From positions 234,882 to 298,881 of the forward strand of contig NW_005178551.1 of NCBI RefSeq assembly GCF_000350225.1: DNA of 64,000 bases. The letters are read 5' to 3'. Both the position numbers and the translations under genes were made by a program. The stretch's first letter is position 1; each line of letters starts with the position of its first letter. Shown here piece after piece: positions 9,901 through 20,648 of this stretch. A model generated the notes under the pieces. It was not told where the DNA came from and did no database searches. It saw only the letters and a program-made list of their open reading frames with translations. Source of the stretch: Chondrus crispus (lineage: Eukaryota; Rhodophyta; Florideophyceae; Gigartinales; Gigartinaceae).

Positions 9901-11209
9901 CTAACCACGAAAAGTTTTGCAAGCCTTGCGAAATAGGACTTTGCCTTCAGGTGAGATTCTATCACAATTGCATGCTGTAATTTCTTGTAATGGTGGACTC
10001 GGAGAGTCCGCAAGCGCTTTGGCACTTAAATCGGTCAGCTCGACGCAACGTGCAATCGCAATAGTCTCGAGGCTTGATAAACGGGCAATTGCGACTATGG
10101 CCTGTCAGTTAGATCCTTACATCCCAATAAGCTCAGATGTTTCAAAGACTCCATTTCCCCGATCGCTTCTGCGCATGCATCAGAAAGAAGTTCGTAATCT
10201 ATGAAGGCCAGATGTTGAATTGACTTATTCCTAGCGAGTGCTACAACCCCTTCATCAGTTATCTGATGGCAATTTGAAAGAACTAGCTACTCAAGTGCGT
10301 GCATTTTATCATAGTTACCGAACTCCGAAACGCCTTCATCAGTGACAAAGGCCAAATATGACAAGTCAAGACTGTGTAGATGTGTGCAACTGGTAAGTTG
10401 GCGCATACTATGACTACAAAGGCCGAATGAGTAGGACAAATGCAAATGTTCCAGAAAATTTGCGCTACATCCCAGGGCGTGGAATGCGTCGCTTCCGAGA
10501 AAGTAACATCCATGGAGAAAAAGCGTACTTAGTGTTGGAATCCTTGCGACATTTGACATGAACACGCCAGTAACATCTAATCCACTTAAGTCTAAATGCG
10601 ACAGGGACGACATTGAACGCAGTATCGGCCCTGTCTCGTCTCCAATCTGTTTGCAGCCGCGGATGCTGAGTGCGGTTAGTCTGTTGCAAGAAGTAGCGAC
10701 AGTAGAGAGGTCGTTCACGGTGGTTTGATGGTTTTCACACATTCGAAGTTCGCGGAGATTCTGGAGGTAGTATGCAACGAGATAAAGAGTATCATCGGAC
10801 ACGCCTCGCAGGCGACACAGTTAAAAACGTTAATTTCTAGAGGCGGAAACTAAAGCAGCAGGGGCCCGTACACCGGAAAGTATGGATCGTCATCGAAGAG
10901 TGCGTCAAAGGGAACTGGTATGTGTCGGCTGCTGGACAATGCCTCGAATTCGCCACACAATGTTGAACCCAGATTGTCAACCTTGAGATGGCGGACAACA
11001 ACAGAGAGCAGGGTGTAATGCCTCTTGCAGACCAATGCCAATGGAAGGAGGAGACGGACACCGTCGGTGGAAATTGTGGTTTCGTGAAAGCCTTGATAGC
11101 ATATGTGGAACATGATGCGTTCGCAGATGTCCTTTCCCAAGGCAAGAAAGGGAGAGAGCCCCTTGTCGTGGACTGGTGAAGCCGAGGGGGTGAAATGGTT
11201 GCGGGTCAT
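9901..11209 (-). pseudogene. decayed tandem copy of the F-box/LRR gene
   Basis: The segment aligns along its length with the 7771-9144 protein. The F-box part (11209-10850) has GVRLLLPLALVCKRHY against GIRLLLPFALTCTGHY. Next comes an LRR part (10802-10287), with LTALSIRGCKQIGDETGPIL against LRKLDLAYCKRMGDEAAPVL. The C-terminus ends at 9901 with RKAC..., as in the intact gene. Lesions: a break and stop around 10803-10850 where about 60 residues of the paralogue are missing; an in-frame TAG at 10287-10289; and a one-base shift after LTDR at about 10100 that restores homology in the next frame. Same strand and adjacency indicate tandem duplication followed by loss. Confidence 0.85.
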
Positions 11210-12059
11210 GATGGAGCAGCGGAAAGTAGTTTAGTGGTGTGATAGTCTGGTCAGTGAGTGATACGTTCGCGATTAGTAAAGGGCATGGTATAGAGGGTGG
11301 GATTGTTTCATCACAGCAACTGCTGCATAGTTTCTTGCCAAGGCTTTGAACACTGTGCGACCAAACATGACAGACAGGTTTCGGAAGGTATGAATGCATT
11401 CTCTGGTTCGAGTATCGATATGGCTGTCATAAATGCCACGTTTGAGGCATAACCTTTCATTCAAGATTCTACTTTGAGTTGCGTACATGAGGCAGGTGAT
11501 GCACGCAGGACTATGAGGTCAAAGACCGTAAGTAACGGAGAGGATTCCGTGTTAGTGTTCACATGGTCGATCTTAGGGAATGATTTCTTACGAATAGACT
11601 TCACATTCAATGCTTTGAAAAGTGTTCAACACTTCGCACCTGGAGTCGTGAAAGTTTTATGGGGGCGCTATATTTCTTCTACAGCCTTTGGAATCTGGTT
11701 CTGTTCCTGTTTTTGGAAGGATGAAAACCCCACGCAGTCCTCGATTGCAAGCTATACTTTGCTCTCATAGATGTGTATCCCATCCCTGACTTTCACCACT
11801 TCCACCAGCTTCACAAAAGCGCAGCTTAACAGTACAAGGCGCGCATAGAGGTCATCGATGCCACTTCGACAATGTCCTCGTCATACATCAAACAAATAGC
11901 CGTAAGCATTCCCTTACTCTTATCGGTCCCTCGAGTAGCGCAGTATCGCGAGCAAAGCGTTTCAGGCATCCCCATCGCACTGCTGCTGCTAGTTGTGAGT
12001 CCATTCTACAGTTGCCCCAGATTCAAACCCCGTCTCTCCGAGCTTTCGTAGGCCAACCC
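11210..12059. other. gene-free spacer
   Basis: 850 bp between the F-box pseudogene and the stop of the aminopeptidase gene. There are only short unrelated frames on both strands and no repeat or hairpin that I can support. Confidence 0.5.
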
Positions 12060-13517
12060 TTAAGCCTTGTATCCGTTGGTCGTAATTTCTGTTCCTCCTA
12101 AGCTCCCATCAATATCCATGAAATGGACTAATAAGGCCTCGAAAACTTTCTCGACCTTCACAAAGTCTGCTACTGCGCACATCTCCCTCACTGAATGCAT
12201 CGACAGCTGCGCCTGCCCGACATCCACTGTCCTCAGCCCACTTACCCCACTCAATATTGGTCCAATCGTCGACCCACATGGTTTATCGTTCGGCACCACA
12301 AACTCCTGAATCTGCACTCCTGCTCTTCTGGCAGCCTCCCGTACAATCAAACCAGTAATCCCGGACGTCGCATATCGCTGATTCTGGTTTGTCTTAAGGA
12401 CCAAACCGCTTCCAAGAGCTGGCCGGTGGTTTGTCTCGTGCTTGTTCGCGTAGTTGGGGTGAATAGCGTGGGCCATGTCTGCGCTCACTAGAAGGGACCG
12501 GCGCGTCGCGCAGTCGTAGTCAACATTGAGAGCTTTGCAGATCCTTCTCATGCTGTCTGTTAGAAGGGGAGAATCCGCTCCGTGCGAGGAACGAGACCCG
12601 ATCTCCTCGTGGTCGAAGCATGCCACCATGCGAATCAAATTAGCACCGGTACTCTCTGATGTGCCCACCAACGCTCTCGCGGCCGAGAAGCACGATGAAA
12701 GGTTATCGAGGCGCGGCGCGAAGACAAACTCGTTGAGCAACCCACCAATCGCTGCTGGTTGCATGTCTGACACGCATAAGTCTAAGTCGACGATAGAGTC
12801 CGGTTTCACATCCAGTTCATCAGCGAGAGCTTTCAAAAGCAGGGGGGAGTGTCGGTTCTCAGCTAAACCAGAGGCATTTGCCCCTTTTTTCTTTTCTGAC
12901 TCTGCATCCGGCTGTGCGGCATTGAGCGCGGCCGCAAGCTTGGTAGCCATGATTGGTGTCGTCTCAGATTCCTTGTTCGGTTTAAACCCATCTGTGTAAA
13001 TGTTGCGTGAGAGATGAATCGCAAGGTTTGGAATGCGCAGAATAGGTCTCGGAATAGAGACCAGGCGAAAATCTAATCTGCCAGTGCTTTCGTCGCGAAC
13101 AACGACGCGTCCTGCAACCGTCAGATCCCGGTCAAACCAGGTGTGCCACAACCCGCCGCCGTAACATTCAACACCGAGCTGCAAGTAACCTTGTGCAGAG
13201 ATAGTTGATACGGGCTTAACTTTGAAGCACGGCGAATCGGTATGTGCGCCGAGGATGGTGAAGCCCGTGTTAAATGGTTCGATATGGTCGCTTACGGTAA
13301 ACGCAATAATCGAGGAGCCTTCACGCGTGAAAAAGCATTTCCCCCCCGGGCTGATCTGTCCCTCCCAATTGTGCTCTTCGCGGATGGGAACGAAGCCGTC
13401 CTCAAGTAGGATCGCGGCAATGGCCGCTGTTGCGTGGTATGGAGACTTGCCCTCATCGTTAAACTTGAGAAACTTTTCCGCCACCGCTCTACTGGAATCT
13501 TTGCCGCCTTCTGCCAT
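12060..13517 (-). CDS. DNPEP: aspartyl aminopeptidase, M18 metallopeptidase family
   Basis: A 485-residue protein, the usual M18 length. It removes N-terminal acidic residues from peptides in a dinuclear metal site. Visible candidate metal and catalytic positions: His92 and Asp94 in LGAHTDSPCFK, Asp271 in APRLDNL, Glu304/Glu305 in ACFDHEEIGS, Asp348 in SADMAH, and His441 in LSMHSVRE. The spacing matches animal DNPEP. A lysine-rich insertion (about 205-215) interrupts the middle region. No targeting peptide is obvious, so it is probably cytosolic. ATG 13517 is preceded by TTTTACCTTTACAGC, which resembles a 3' splice site, so an upstream 5' exon is possible. The frame itself stays open for at least 13 codons upstream without an ATG. 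Confidence 0.95.
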   Translation of the reverse strand: MAEGGKDSSRAVAEKFLKFNDEGKSPYHATAAIAAILLEDGFVPIREEHNWEGQISPGGKCFFTREGSSIIAFTVSDHIEPFNTGFTILGAHTDSPCFKVKPVSTISAQGYLQLGVECYGGGLWHTWFDRDLTVAGRVVVRDESTGRLDFRLVSIPRPILRIPNLAIHLSRNIYTDGFKPNKESETTPIMATKLAAALNAAQPDAESEKKKGANASGLAENRHSPLLLKALADELDVKPDSIVDLDLCVSDMQPAAIGGLLNEFVFAPRLDNLSSCFSAARALVGTSESTGANLIRMVACFDHEEIGSRSSHGADSPLLTDSMRRICKALNVDYDCATRRSLLVSADMAHAIHPNYANKHETNHRPALGSGLVLKTNQNQRYATSGITGLIVREAARRAGVQIQEFVVPNDKPCGSTIGPILSGVSGLRTVDVGQAQLSMHSVREMCAVADFVKVEKVFEALLVHFMDIDGSLGGTEITTNGYKA

Positions 13518-13720
13518 GCTGTAAAGGTAAAAGGGACTCGGAGCGTATTGGTTCAAGTCTGCAGAACGCTTCGTAAAAGACGAAAGCTCTTGTTAGATCA
13601 GGATAGGTATAGTATCGATATTCTATCGGTTCCAATACACGTTTAGGTTGTGAGGGTTTCTTCGTCCCATACGTGTAAACTTTACGGCATTCTGACCTAT
13701 AATTTAGTACAGTATCCGGT

Positions 13721-13775
13721 TCCCGAGGGTACTGTAAAAGGGTACTGTACACAAGGGTACAGTACACGTTATACT
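13721..13775. repeat. cluster of GTACTGTA/TACAGTAC palindromic words upstream of the aminopeptidase gene
   Basis: Three GGGTACTGTA/GGGTACAGTA words in about 50 bp, including GTACTGTAC-ACAAGG-GTACAGTAC, which can form a 9-bp stem. The cluster lies 200-260 bp upstream of the aminopeptidase ATG. The same words recur at many intergenic sites in this window. Confidence 0.6.
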
Positions 13776-13970
13776 GTAGTACGTATCAACATCGATGACA
13801 GGTTTAGGTCACTGTGACCTTCCCTCGTTCTTAGGAAGAAGTCGTGGTTCCGGACAACAATCTCCAGAGATCAGATTCAGAATTGATCACGATATACTAT
13901 GTGTAGTCACAATTTATTAAGTGCACAGCATGATTCTGGTGCCAATCCCCGCAATCCCAAGACGTCTTGT

Positions 13971-14024
13971 GTTGCCGCTTTGAACATTGCATCTTCTCGG
14001 AGATGCGATGTTCAAAGCGACAAC
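13971..14024. repeat. 24-bp-stem hairpin between two conserved genes
   Basis: The arms are 13971-13994 and 14001-14024 around the six-base loop TCTCGG. Of 24 positions 22 pair, one is a G:T wobble on the plus strand and one is a C/A mismatch. It sits in the 930-bp spacer between the aminopeptidase start and the Cyc8 stop. No open frame or transposon end coincides with it. It may be a structured RNA, a relic of an inverted duplication or a terminator-like element. Confidence 0.8.
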
Positions 14025-14448
14025 AAGTACGCCACGCGACACCCTACTCAACCAACAGGCACCTTAAGTCGTCTGCTTTTTGGAGTCTACCCTTTTGTCT
14101 AAAAAAGCGCCATCTAGTAAATCAGGTTTCTTTCGTTGCAGCAAGCTTTGCGTATTTACTTCTTTCGCACAAGTTCAGAACTGTTACACAAAATCAAACT
14201 ACTGCGCGAGATGCGCGCAATCCCTTCGGAGAAAGCCGACATTGGGAATATCTATGAAAGCGCGTAGGCCACTATTAGCTAGAGAGCCGCGAAAAATTCT
14301 CCTGAAGCTGACCACTTTTGGGAAACCAATACAGCGCCGCTATTCTCAAACCTAACAGTTACAAGTATTTGCTGAATCTATTATCTTTGCCTGAAATATC
14401 AAAGACGAGAACGAAACCTATCCTGAATCAAAAACCTCGAATGCCGCG
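14025..14448. other. gene-free spacer, 3' side of Cyc8
   Basis: AT-rich DNA downstream of the Cyc8 stop codon, presumably its 3' untranslated region. I see no other feature. Confidence 0.4.
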
Positions 14449-17400
14449 CTACAAATCACCTCCGTTGAATCGGTTACCACCATTCGACTCTGTTGCTGTG
14501 TGGTGAATCTTAGGTCTGCTCACCTCCGCGTTGCTGTCAGCAAAGCCTCTACCGTCCATCCCTGGTCGGTAAGGCGGTGTTGTTCCTTTGAAGTGGGGTG
14601 GTTGCTGCGCCCTCTCTGGTGAACGCAATTTCATTTCGGGTGAAGGTCCGAATACGCTCGGCTTTGATATAAACTTTCCATATGAGTCACTTTTCCCCGT
14701 CCCGACGCTGCCGTTTTCGTAAACGGTCGCGTTGCGCTTGCCCAGTCCAGGAATATCCTCTCGAGAACTACTTCGAACTGCTCGATCATCTCTCTTGCCC
14801 GGCGATCTCATGCTTCCAGAAGTGCTCGGTCCCGTCGCCATGTCGGCTGCCGCACCTGATCCATTCATCGAAACCACACCAATTGGCCCTGAAGGACCAC
14901 TACGCGATAAACTCTTTGAAAAAGACGCAGATATACCAGATCCGAAAGGATTGCGAACCGAATGCCCGTGAGCGCCCTTTCCGTCTCGCCCTTCGAAAGC
15001 GCTAGGAGATTTCTCCCTCTGCCCCTGATCGCTCCCGAACGGCTGCAGTCTCGGCTTCTTCAAAGTTGGGATCCCCCCGTTGTTAGCAAGTTGTAAACTA
15101 GACCGAATGCCTGTGGACGGAACGCGAGGCAGTTGATGGTGGGTTTCCGTCTTTTCCCTAGCCTGCATATATGAATAACCTTCAGATTGCTTTCCGCTAG
15201 AGCCATTGCCTCTCGGGAATTTTGTGAGACCTGATGAATGTCGGGGAAGTGGTGCTCCTTCTGGCCCAGCTTGATGAGGGGCTGGGAGGTGAGCGGAAGT
15301 GCTTGGTTGATTGCTTCGTAGGGGCCCGGGAGAACCGGTCTTCACAACTTTCTCGTTGCCGTTTGACTGTGGGGCGTACGCGTCCCTGCGAACTGGACTC
15401 GGTGAAGAGAGCGTGTCAGGCGCTTTATGAGCTGAATGAAGTGGTGATGACATTTGACCGACCCCGCCGTTCACAACTCTTCTCGTCTCGCTTGGGATCA
15501 TCATGGAGCTGATGGGCATCGCGCGAGAACTTCCACTCAAAGGTGCGTTCTCAGTGACACGCCTGAGAGATGGTGAAGCTGCCTGTCTGCTGTACATATC
15601 CGACTGTGAGGCCGGCGGGTTGTCGTATTTGCGGTCCGCACTGCCGCCCATCGTTGTGCTCGGAATAGTCGAGGGACCATCGCGGCCCGTGTCTTCGGCA
15701 CGGGAAATTGGCGGGCCATGCGGTCCGAAAGCGCTTCCTTTGTCACCTTTCGCCTCGGGTCTATTCATTGCATTAGTGTGCTGGGCATCACTTCGCGTCG
15801 GCGCTGGCTGTGCAGTTACCAAAGGTATGCGCTGCGCATGTCCGTCCCTGAAGAGGGGTCTGTTGGTGTCCATTCCCGCACTCATGTTGCGCTGTTCCCC
15901 TTGGGCGGGGGGAAGCGGGGGAAGGCGAGGAAGCATTTCCTCATCAACCGGAGAGTCGGGCTTAGCAGCATTCAACTTCGGCCCCATTTGGCCATCCTGT
16001 ATAGGATTGAGGAGTTGTGGTCGAGAAGTTCTGTTCCCTGGGTGACTTAGGTGGGAGTCGGATCGCCCTTCTTTGCGTTCCATGCTGAATTCGTTCGAGC
16101 TCGTAAACGTAGATGGGGCAGAAACAGGGGTCATGCTTGCTGATTTGTGTTTTGCTTCCGTAGAATGAAACGGTTCCTGAGCCATTTTGTCCCGAGGAGG
16201 CGTTCCGGAAAGCTGTGAGAGCTTATCCGATCCGGTCCGTGGGGGGGATCGATTGTTGGCGGAGGGAATATTCTCATTTTCCTTCACACCCGAATATCTT
16301 GATTCTTCTGTGGTTCTCGGACCATACGGTATCGCAGGGTTTGCATTTGTGTCTGGTTTCGGAATTGGACGGGCTCCGTGGAGCTGCACTTGAGAAGTAG
16401 TATGTGACGGATCTGTAGTTTCGATTGGACGGGAAGCAAGAATATTCGCAGCCTGTTCCATGGGTTCACTGCGAAATCGAGAAGAGAGACCCATTGAAGC
16501 TGGGAGAGCACCTGCTTGTGTGCCAGTAGAACCCATTGTGTTTCTGTCCGATGGTGCTTCGTTAGATGGGTACCCGTGCGGGGTCTGATGATTTCTAGAA
16601 TATGGCGGGATTCCAACAGCTGGGGCACTCGACCATTTGCTGTCTCCTGGTCGCGAATGTTCTTGGCCCATACCGTTTCTTGGCCTGCTTTGCTCATCAT
16701 GTGTACTGAGTGAGGCGGAGGATGGGTGTATTGGTTGCGAAAAATGAGGGGGCCTGTCCCTCATGGCTTCTGAAGATGGATAGCCTCGCGAGAAAGGCTG
16801 TTGACTTCCTTGATCAACTGGATTCGACCCAGGTCGGCGGTAATCCTGAGACATACCGCTGCGAGGGTAGTCTGTCATACGCGAGTCTACTTGAGGTGCC
16901 GTAGACATCTGGGAAGAGTACTGAACGTTTGCAACGACATCGGTTGGCGCTCGTGCGCTGCCAGGATACCGCACAGGCTTTCCATCGGCATGCTGTGGCG
17001 GCTGGTGCTGCAGCTGCTGATGATAAATTGGCTCCTGTCGAGGACCAGTGATCGGAGCAGCCCTTGACTGTGGTGAGTGAGAACTGCTAATGGGCATGTC
17101 TTCTTGTTTTGGTGCGTTCGCGCGCGACACTAGACCGTTAGACATGCTCTGCATATTCTGTGTTCGGTGGACTCCATTCTGCTTAACCGGCGCAGGTCCA
17201 TTCACAACAGGAAGTGCTCCTGGGCCCAATTGCCTGTCGCCTGCCAGTGATCTAAACGAGGGTAGAGCGCCTGGATGGCTGGAGGGCACCGGGACAGACG
17301 GTTTTATATTCTGGACATCTGAAGGCGGCATGAGCAAGCCATACCTCCGCACGACATCGCACTTGATATGAGGTCGCTGGCCGACTCTCGAGGCAGGGGT

Positions 17401-18621
17401 CATCTCCGGCCCATCGCTGAGTGGACGATCACTCGGACCTTGTAGCGCGGTTCCATTCATATTATTGGTACGCAAGGCAGCGATGCGCTGGGTAAAGGCG
17501 ATATTGTGAGGCTTGAGCTTCGCAGCCCTTTGAAATGCCTCCATCGCCTCGCCAAAGTTTGAGTAGGCCTCGTACAAAGTGCCCAAATCAAACCAGATTT
17601 CTGCAATGTCCGGATTGATGCGCACTGCGCGGGTGTAGGCATCTAAGGCATCGCGATATTGTCGTCTTTGGTAATACAAGGAGGCGATTGAACACCAAAA
17701 GTTTGGATTCTTCTCATCGAGATGGACGGCTCGCTGGTAATTATCGTAAGCGACGCGGAAATCCAAATTTGCCATGTAGATACGGCCGATAAGGTAGTTT
17801 GTGACGCCATCTGAGTCATCGTAACCGAGTGCACGCTGAAGCAACTCGACGGCCTTGCTTGAATTGCCATTTTTGTGAATGAGCCAGGCATAGGACTGGA
17901 GACACTTGGTGTGGGTAGGGAGTCTTGTGAGGGCGTTTTGGTAGGCCTCAGTAGCAGAAGGGATGTTGTTGGTGATGTCGTGTAATGTGCCTATTTGATA
18001 CCATGCTTCCGCAGAAGCGCCTGGTGAGCAATTGATGGAGATAATCTTGGTCATGTAGGAGTTGGCCATGTGATACTCGCCTTGCTCCTTGTAAATGAGG
18101 GCAATTGAATAGAAGACCTCGTCAGATCTCTCAAAATTTGGGGCTATGGCTAGAACGGTATTGAAAGTGCGCAAGGCATCGTGCAAGTTTCCGATGCGAT
18201 CATAAATGACGGCAATGCCGAACCATAACTGCGGGTCGTGATGATCGGGCAAGTTTTCAAGGGCGTTGAAATAGGCATGGTAGGCTTTGTCCATGTCGTC
18301 GGTCAAAATGTATGTGTAGCCGAGTGCGCGCCAGGCGTCGCCGTTGTGTGGGTCTATTTGGACGGCGGTGATGAGGTACCTGATGGCCGCGTGCAGATGG
18401 TCCTTCTTCATGAGGAGAAGAGCTGCGCTGACGATGGCGTGAACGTTGGAGCGATTGTGTTTGAGGACTTGCTCGTAGGCGATGAGGGAGCGGTCCGGGT
18501 CGTTGAAGGATTCTTGCATGCGGGCGATGCGGAGCCAGATGGACTGGGTGCGATCGGAGACGGCACGCTGCGAGGGGTCAGAGACGGGGACGTCGATGGA
18601 CATGGTGGCGGCACCCGTCAT
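14449..18621 (-). CDS. CYC8: Cyc8/Ssn6-type TPR transcriptional corepressor
   Basis: A 1390-residue protein from ATG 18621, without introns. Residues about 25-400 are about ten tetratricopeptide repeats whose sequence is characteristic of Ssn6/Cyc8: DAWRALGYTYILTDDMDKAY, LWFGIAVIYDRIGN, VFYSIALIYKEQGEY, AWYQIGTLHDITNN, YLIGRIYMANLDFRVAYDNY and IWFDLGTLYEAYSNFGEAME. The remaining 1000 residues are low-complexity Ser/Pro/Gln/Asn-rich sequence with basic patches, as in other Cyc8 proteins. In fungi the TPR domain binds Tup1 and DNA-binding repressors in the nucleus to silence gene sets. A Tup1 partner is not in this window. UTX/UTY proteins share the repeats, but no JmjC domain is present. The upstream leader is extremely pyrimidine-rich on the coding strand. 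Confidence 0.92.
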   Translation of the reverse strand: MTGAATMSIDVPVSDPSQRAVSDRTQSIWLRIARMQESFNDPDRSLIAYEQVLKHNRSNVHAIVSAALLLMKKDHLHAAIRYLITAVQIDPHNGDAWRALGYTYILTDDMDKAYHAYFNALENLPDHHDPQLWFGIAVIYDRIGNLHDALRTFNTVLAIAPNFERSDEVFYSIALIYKEQGEYHMANSYMTKIISINCSPGASAEAWYQIGTLHDITNNIPSATEAYQNALTRLPTHTKCLQSYAWLIHKNGNSSKAVELLQRALGYDDSDGVTNYLIGRIYMANLDFRVAYDNYQRAVHLDEKNPNFWCSIASLYYQRRQYRDALDAYTRAVRINPDIAEIWFDLGTLYEAYSNFGEAMEAFQRAAKLKPHNIAFTQRIAALRTNNMNGTALQGPSDRPLSDGPEMTPASRVGQRPHIKCDVVRRYGLLMPPSDVQNIKPSVPVPSSHPGALPSFRSLAGDRQLGPGALPVVNGPAPVKQNGVHRTQNMQSMSNGLVSRANAPKQEDMPISSSHSPQSRAAPITGPRQEPIYHQQLQHQPPQHADGKPVRYPGSARAPTDVVANVQYSSQMSTAPQVDSRMTDYPRSGMSQDYRRPGSNPVDQGSQQPFSRGYPSSEAMRDRPPHFSQPIHPSSASLSTHDEQSRPRNGMGQEHSRPGDSKWSSAPAVGIPPYSRNHQTPHGYPSNEAPSDRNTMGSTGTQAGALPASMGLSSRFRSEPMEQAANILASRPIETTDPSHTTSQVQLHGARPIPKPDTNANPAIPYGPRTTEESRYSGVKENENIPSANNRSPPRTGSDKLSQLSGTPPRDKMAQEPFHSTEAKHKSASMTPVSAPSTFTSSNEFSMERKEGRSDSHLSHPGNRTSRPQLLNPIQDGQMGPKLNAAKPDSPVDEEMLPRLPPLPPAQGEQRNMSAGMDTNRPLFRDGHAQRIPLVTAQPAPTRSDAQHTNAMNRPEAKGDKGSAFGPHGPPISRAEDTGRDGPSTIPSTTMGGSADRKYDNPPASQSDMYSRQAASPSLRRVTENAPLSGSSRAMPISSMMIPSETRRVVNGGVGQMSSPLHSAHKAPDTLSSPSPVRRDAYAPQSNGNEKVVKTGSPGPLRSNQPSTSAHLPAPHQAGPEGAPLPRHSSGLTKFPRGNGSSGKQSEGYSYMQAREKTETHHQLPRVPSTGIRSSLQLANNGGIPTLKKPRLQPFGSDQGQREKSPSAFEGRDGKGAHGHSVRNPFGSGISASFSKSLSRSGPSGPIGVVSMNGSGAAADMATGPSTSGSMRSPGKRDDRAVRSSSREDIPGLGKRNATVYENGSVGTGKSDSYGKFISKPSVFGPSPEMKLRSPERAQQPPHFKGTTPPYRPGMDGRGFADSNAEVSRPKIHHTATESNGGNRFNGGDL

Positions 18622-19130
18622 TGGTGAGATGGGGGTGTGTTAGCGGGTGATGCGGTGGGGATGGGAAAGGGACGAAAGGGGGGGAAGTGGTTGCATTGAC
18701 GGAAGGCGCGAGAGAAGTATGCGCGAGAGAAGTGTGAACGATGGGGGGTCGGGAGAGGGGGAAGAAGGCGGGGAAAAGGGGGAGGGGGGCCGTAGGTGGG
18801 CGCAGGGAATAAGGAAATGGGTAGCTTGAAGTGAGAAGAATGAGTAAGGAAAGTAGAGTATAGTGTAGGAAATTAGGGGATGATGATAAGAGGTTGGGAG
18901 AGCGGAGTTGGGAAAGGACAGGAAACGGGGGAGAGGGAGAGGGACGGAGGGGAAGGGGAGGCGAAGCGCAGCGAAGCGAGGCGAAACAAGGCGAAGAGCA
19001 AGCGGAGAGCGAGGCAGAGCGGGGCAGAGCGAGGCAGAGCGAAGAAGCAAGGCGGTGGGGATCGGACAGGGCGGGTGAGTGGTGAGTTGAGAAAATTGGC
19101 AAGTGTAGGAGGGCCAGTTTCCGAGACGGG
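18622..19130 (-). promoter_or_regulatory. purine/pyrimidine-biased leader and promoter region of Cyc8
   Basis: The plus strand is nearly all G and A (coding strand C and T) from about 18630 to 19060. It includes imperfect repeats of GGCGAAGC/GGCAGAGC-like units at about 18958-19055. The bias abuts the start codon and resembles shorter C/T leaders of RIC1 and the F-box gene. Long frames on the minus strand here are products of the low-complexity sequence and are not called. Confidence 0.55.
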
Positions 19131-20614
19131 GTGAGAAAAAACATCGCTGCCGCCTGTCGTGCTTGGGTGCTTGTTGGTCTCTCGTTTCGTCTCCCTCGGT
19201 CATCATCTACCACGCGGTATGACAACGGGGCGGCAACATCATACTCATCCTCTCTCATGACGAAACACGAAAAAGAAGCTTTTGCCCCGCGCCGGCGTAT
19301 AAACCTCTGCCACTTCCTTTTCATACAAGGGCCTCTCCCGGTTTCATGTTTTGCCTCCGTTTTTGATAGACCGGTACAGATAGACATGTCCAGGAGAAAC
19401 AACACGCCACGACGCGTTCTCGCAAATAATAATACTTTCTTCTGCCTCAGGATATGGCCTTATCCCTTATCTCGGGGATTCTCCTCGGCACGGTATGATA
19501 CTGTACTGCAATCCTCATACTTTTTATACATGATCGCATGTTGCAAGAACAGGCGAGCGATGTTTTTAATTGTTTTGTTCGTTTTTCATTGATGCGAGAC
19601 TGCGTCCCCGAATTCACGAGAGGTCCTTTCCAGAAAAAGGCTGTTCCCCTTCTCAGCTTCAACAATGGGTCTTCAACAATCCACCAAGGACCGATGTACT
19701 CACAAAAGAAAGGGGTGTCTCTGGGGTTTTCTGCGAGGGGAGAGGAGGGGCATTTTTGTTGTTCTTTTTATGAATGCTCTCCGGCACAGGAACTGAACTA
19801 CGCTCCGTGGCAGGTACAGCGCAGGTAGCCGTGGACAGCACCTGCAGCATTCAAGTCCACCAGAGTCACTCTCATACCGACAGGGCAACGACAGATCACC
19901 TCCTCGCTGTAAGGGGCCTTTGACAACGTCATATTCATGTGTTGTACGGTGATGCTAAAATAGAACTGTGGGATCGTGCTGCCCCTCGCGAATTCTTCAC
20001 GCCGCTCCATAAACCCTCCATAAACGGCTCTGCAAGATATGTATATATCATACAGCGTCCATTCTGTACCGTGTTGATAATTATCTTTTAGTACTGCTAC
20101 CCGTACTTGGGGGGCTCTCTTTTGTACGCCTTCCATTCCACCCCAAGCAAAAAAGGGTAAACCGATGCTGTCCTGTACTTTACAACGCTTCACACCTACC
20201 AACAATCACATTGAAATAATCACATCGATAGAATCATATCGATACTCCTCAACTCTTTCGCCTCCTGAAAGGAGGTTGCATTGTCATGCCTATGTCACTT
20301 TAATTATCATAAAGGAATAGGGTGCTTCGAGTGCAGGTCGCTGTGTATAATATTAATCTTGATATTGTGCAGTACGGAGGAATACAGGTTGGTGGGTGTA
20401 GGATTTGGAAACGAAAACAAACTGCCCTTCTGGTGCTCTCCTGTCTCCTCTCTCGCTCACCAACTTTTGTGTGTTACAGTAAGTTACAAACCTCACGTCC
20501 CGAGCTCCGTTTCAGGACTGCAGCGTCTGCGATACACTGTTTAGCGCACATTTCGATAATCATGTAAGAACTCTTTTTCCGGCATCCGTGTTGCTACCGG
20601 TAGGCGCGTGTGGG

Positions 20615-20617
<3 letters not shown>
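19131..20617. other. gene-free region
   Basis: No recognisable gene. One minus-strand frame at 19798-20205 (135 codons, ending CPVGMRVTLVDLNAAGAVHG then a Cys pair) looks mildly protein-like, but it has no family match that I recognise and no convincing start context. A small CCTCCT-GAA-AGGAGG hairpin lies near 20263. Confidence 0.4.

Positions 20618-20648
<31 letters not shown>

Noticed and set aside
18578-19405. A 275-codon minus frame upstream of Cyc8
   Set aside because: Mostly Pro/Ser/Leu low complexity from a pyrimidine-rich leader; no homology seen.
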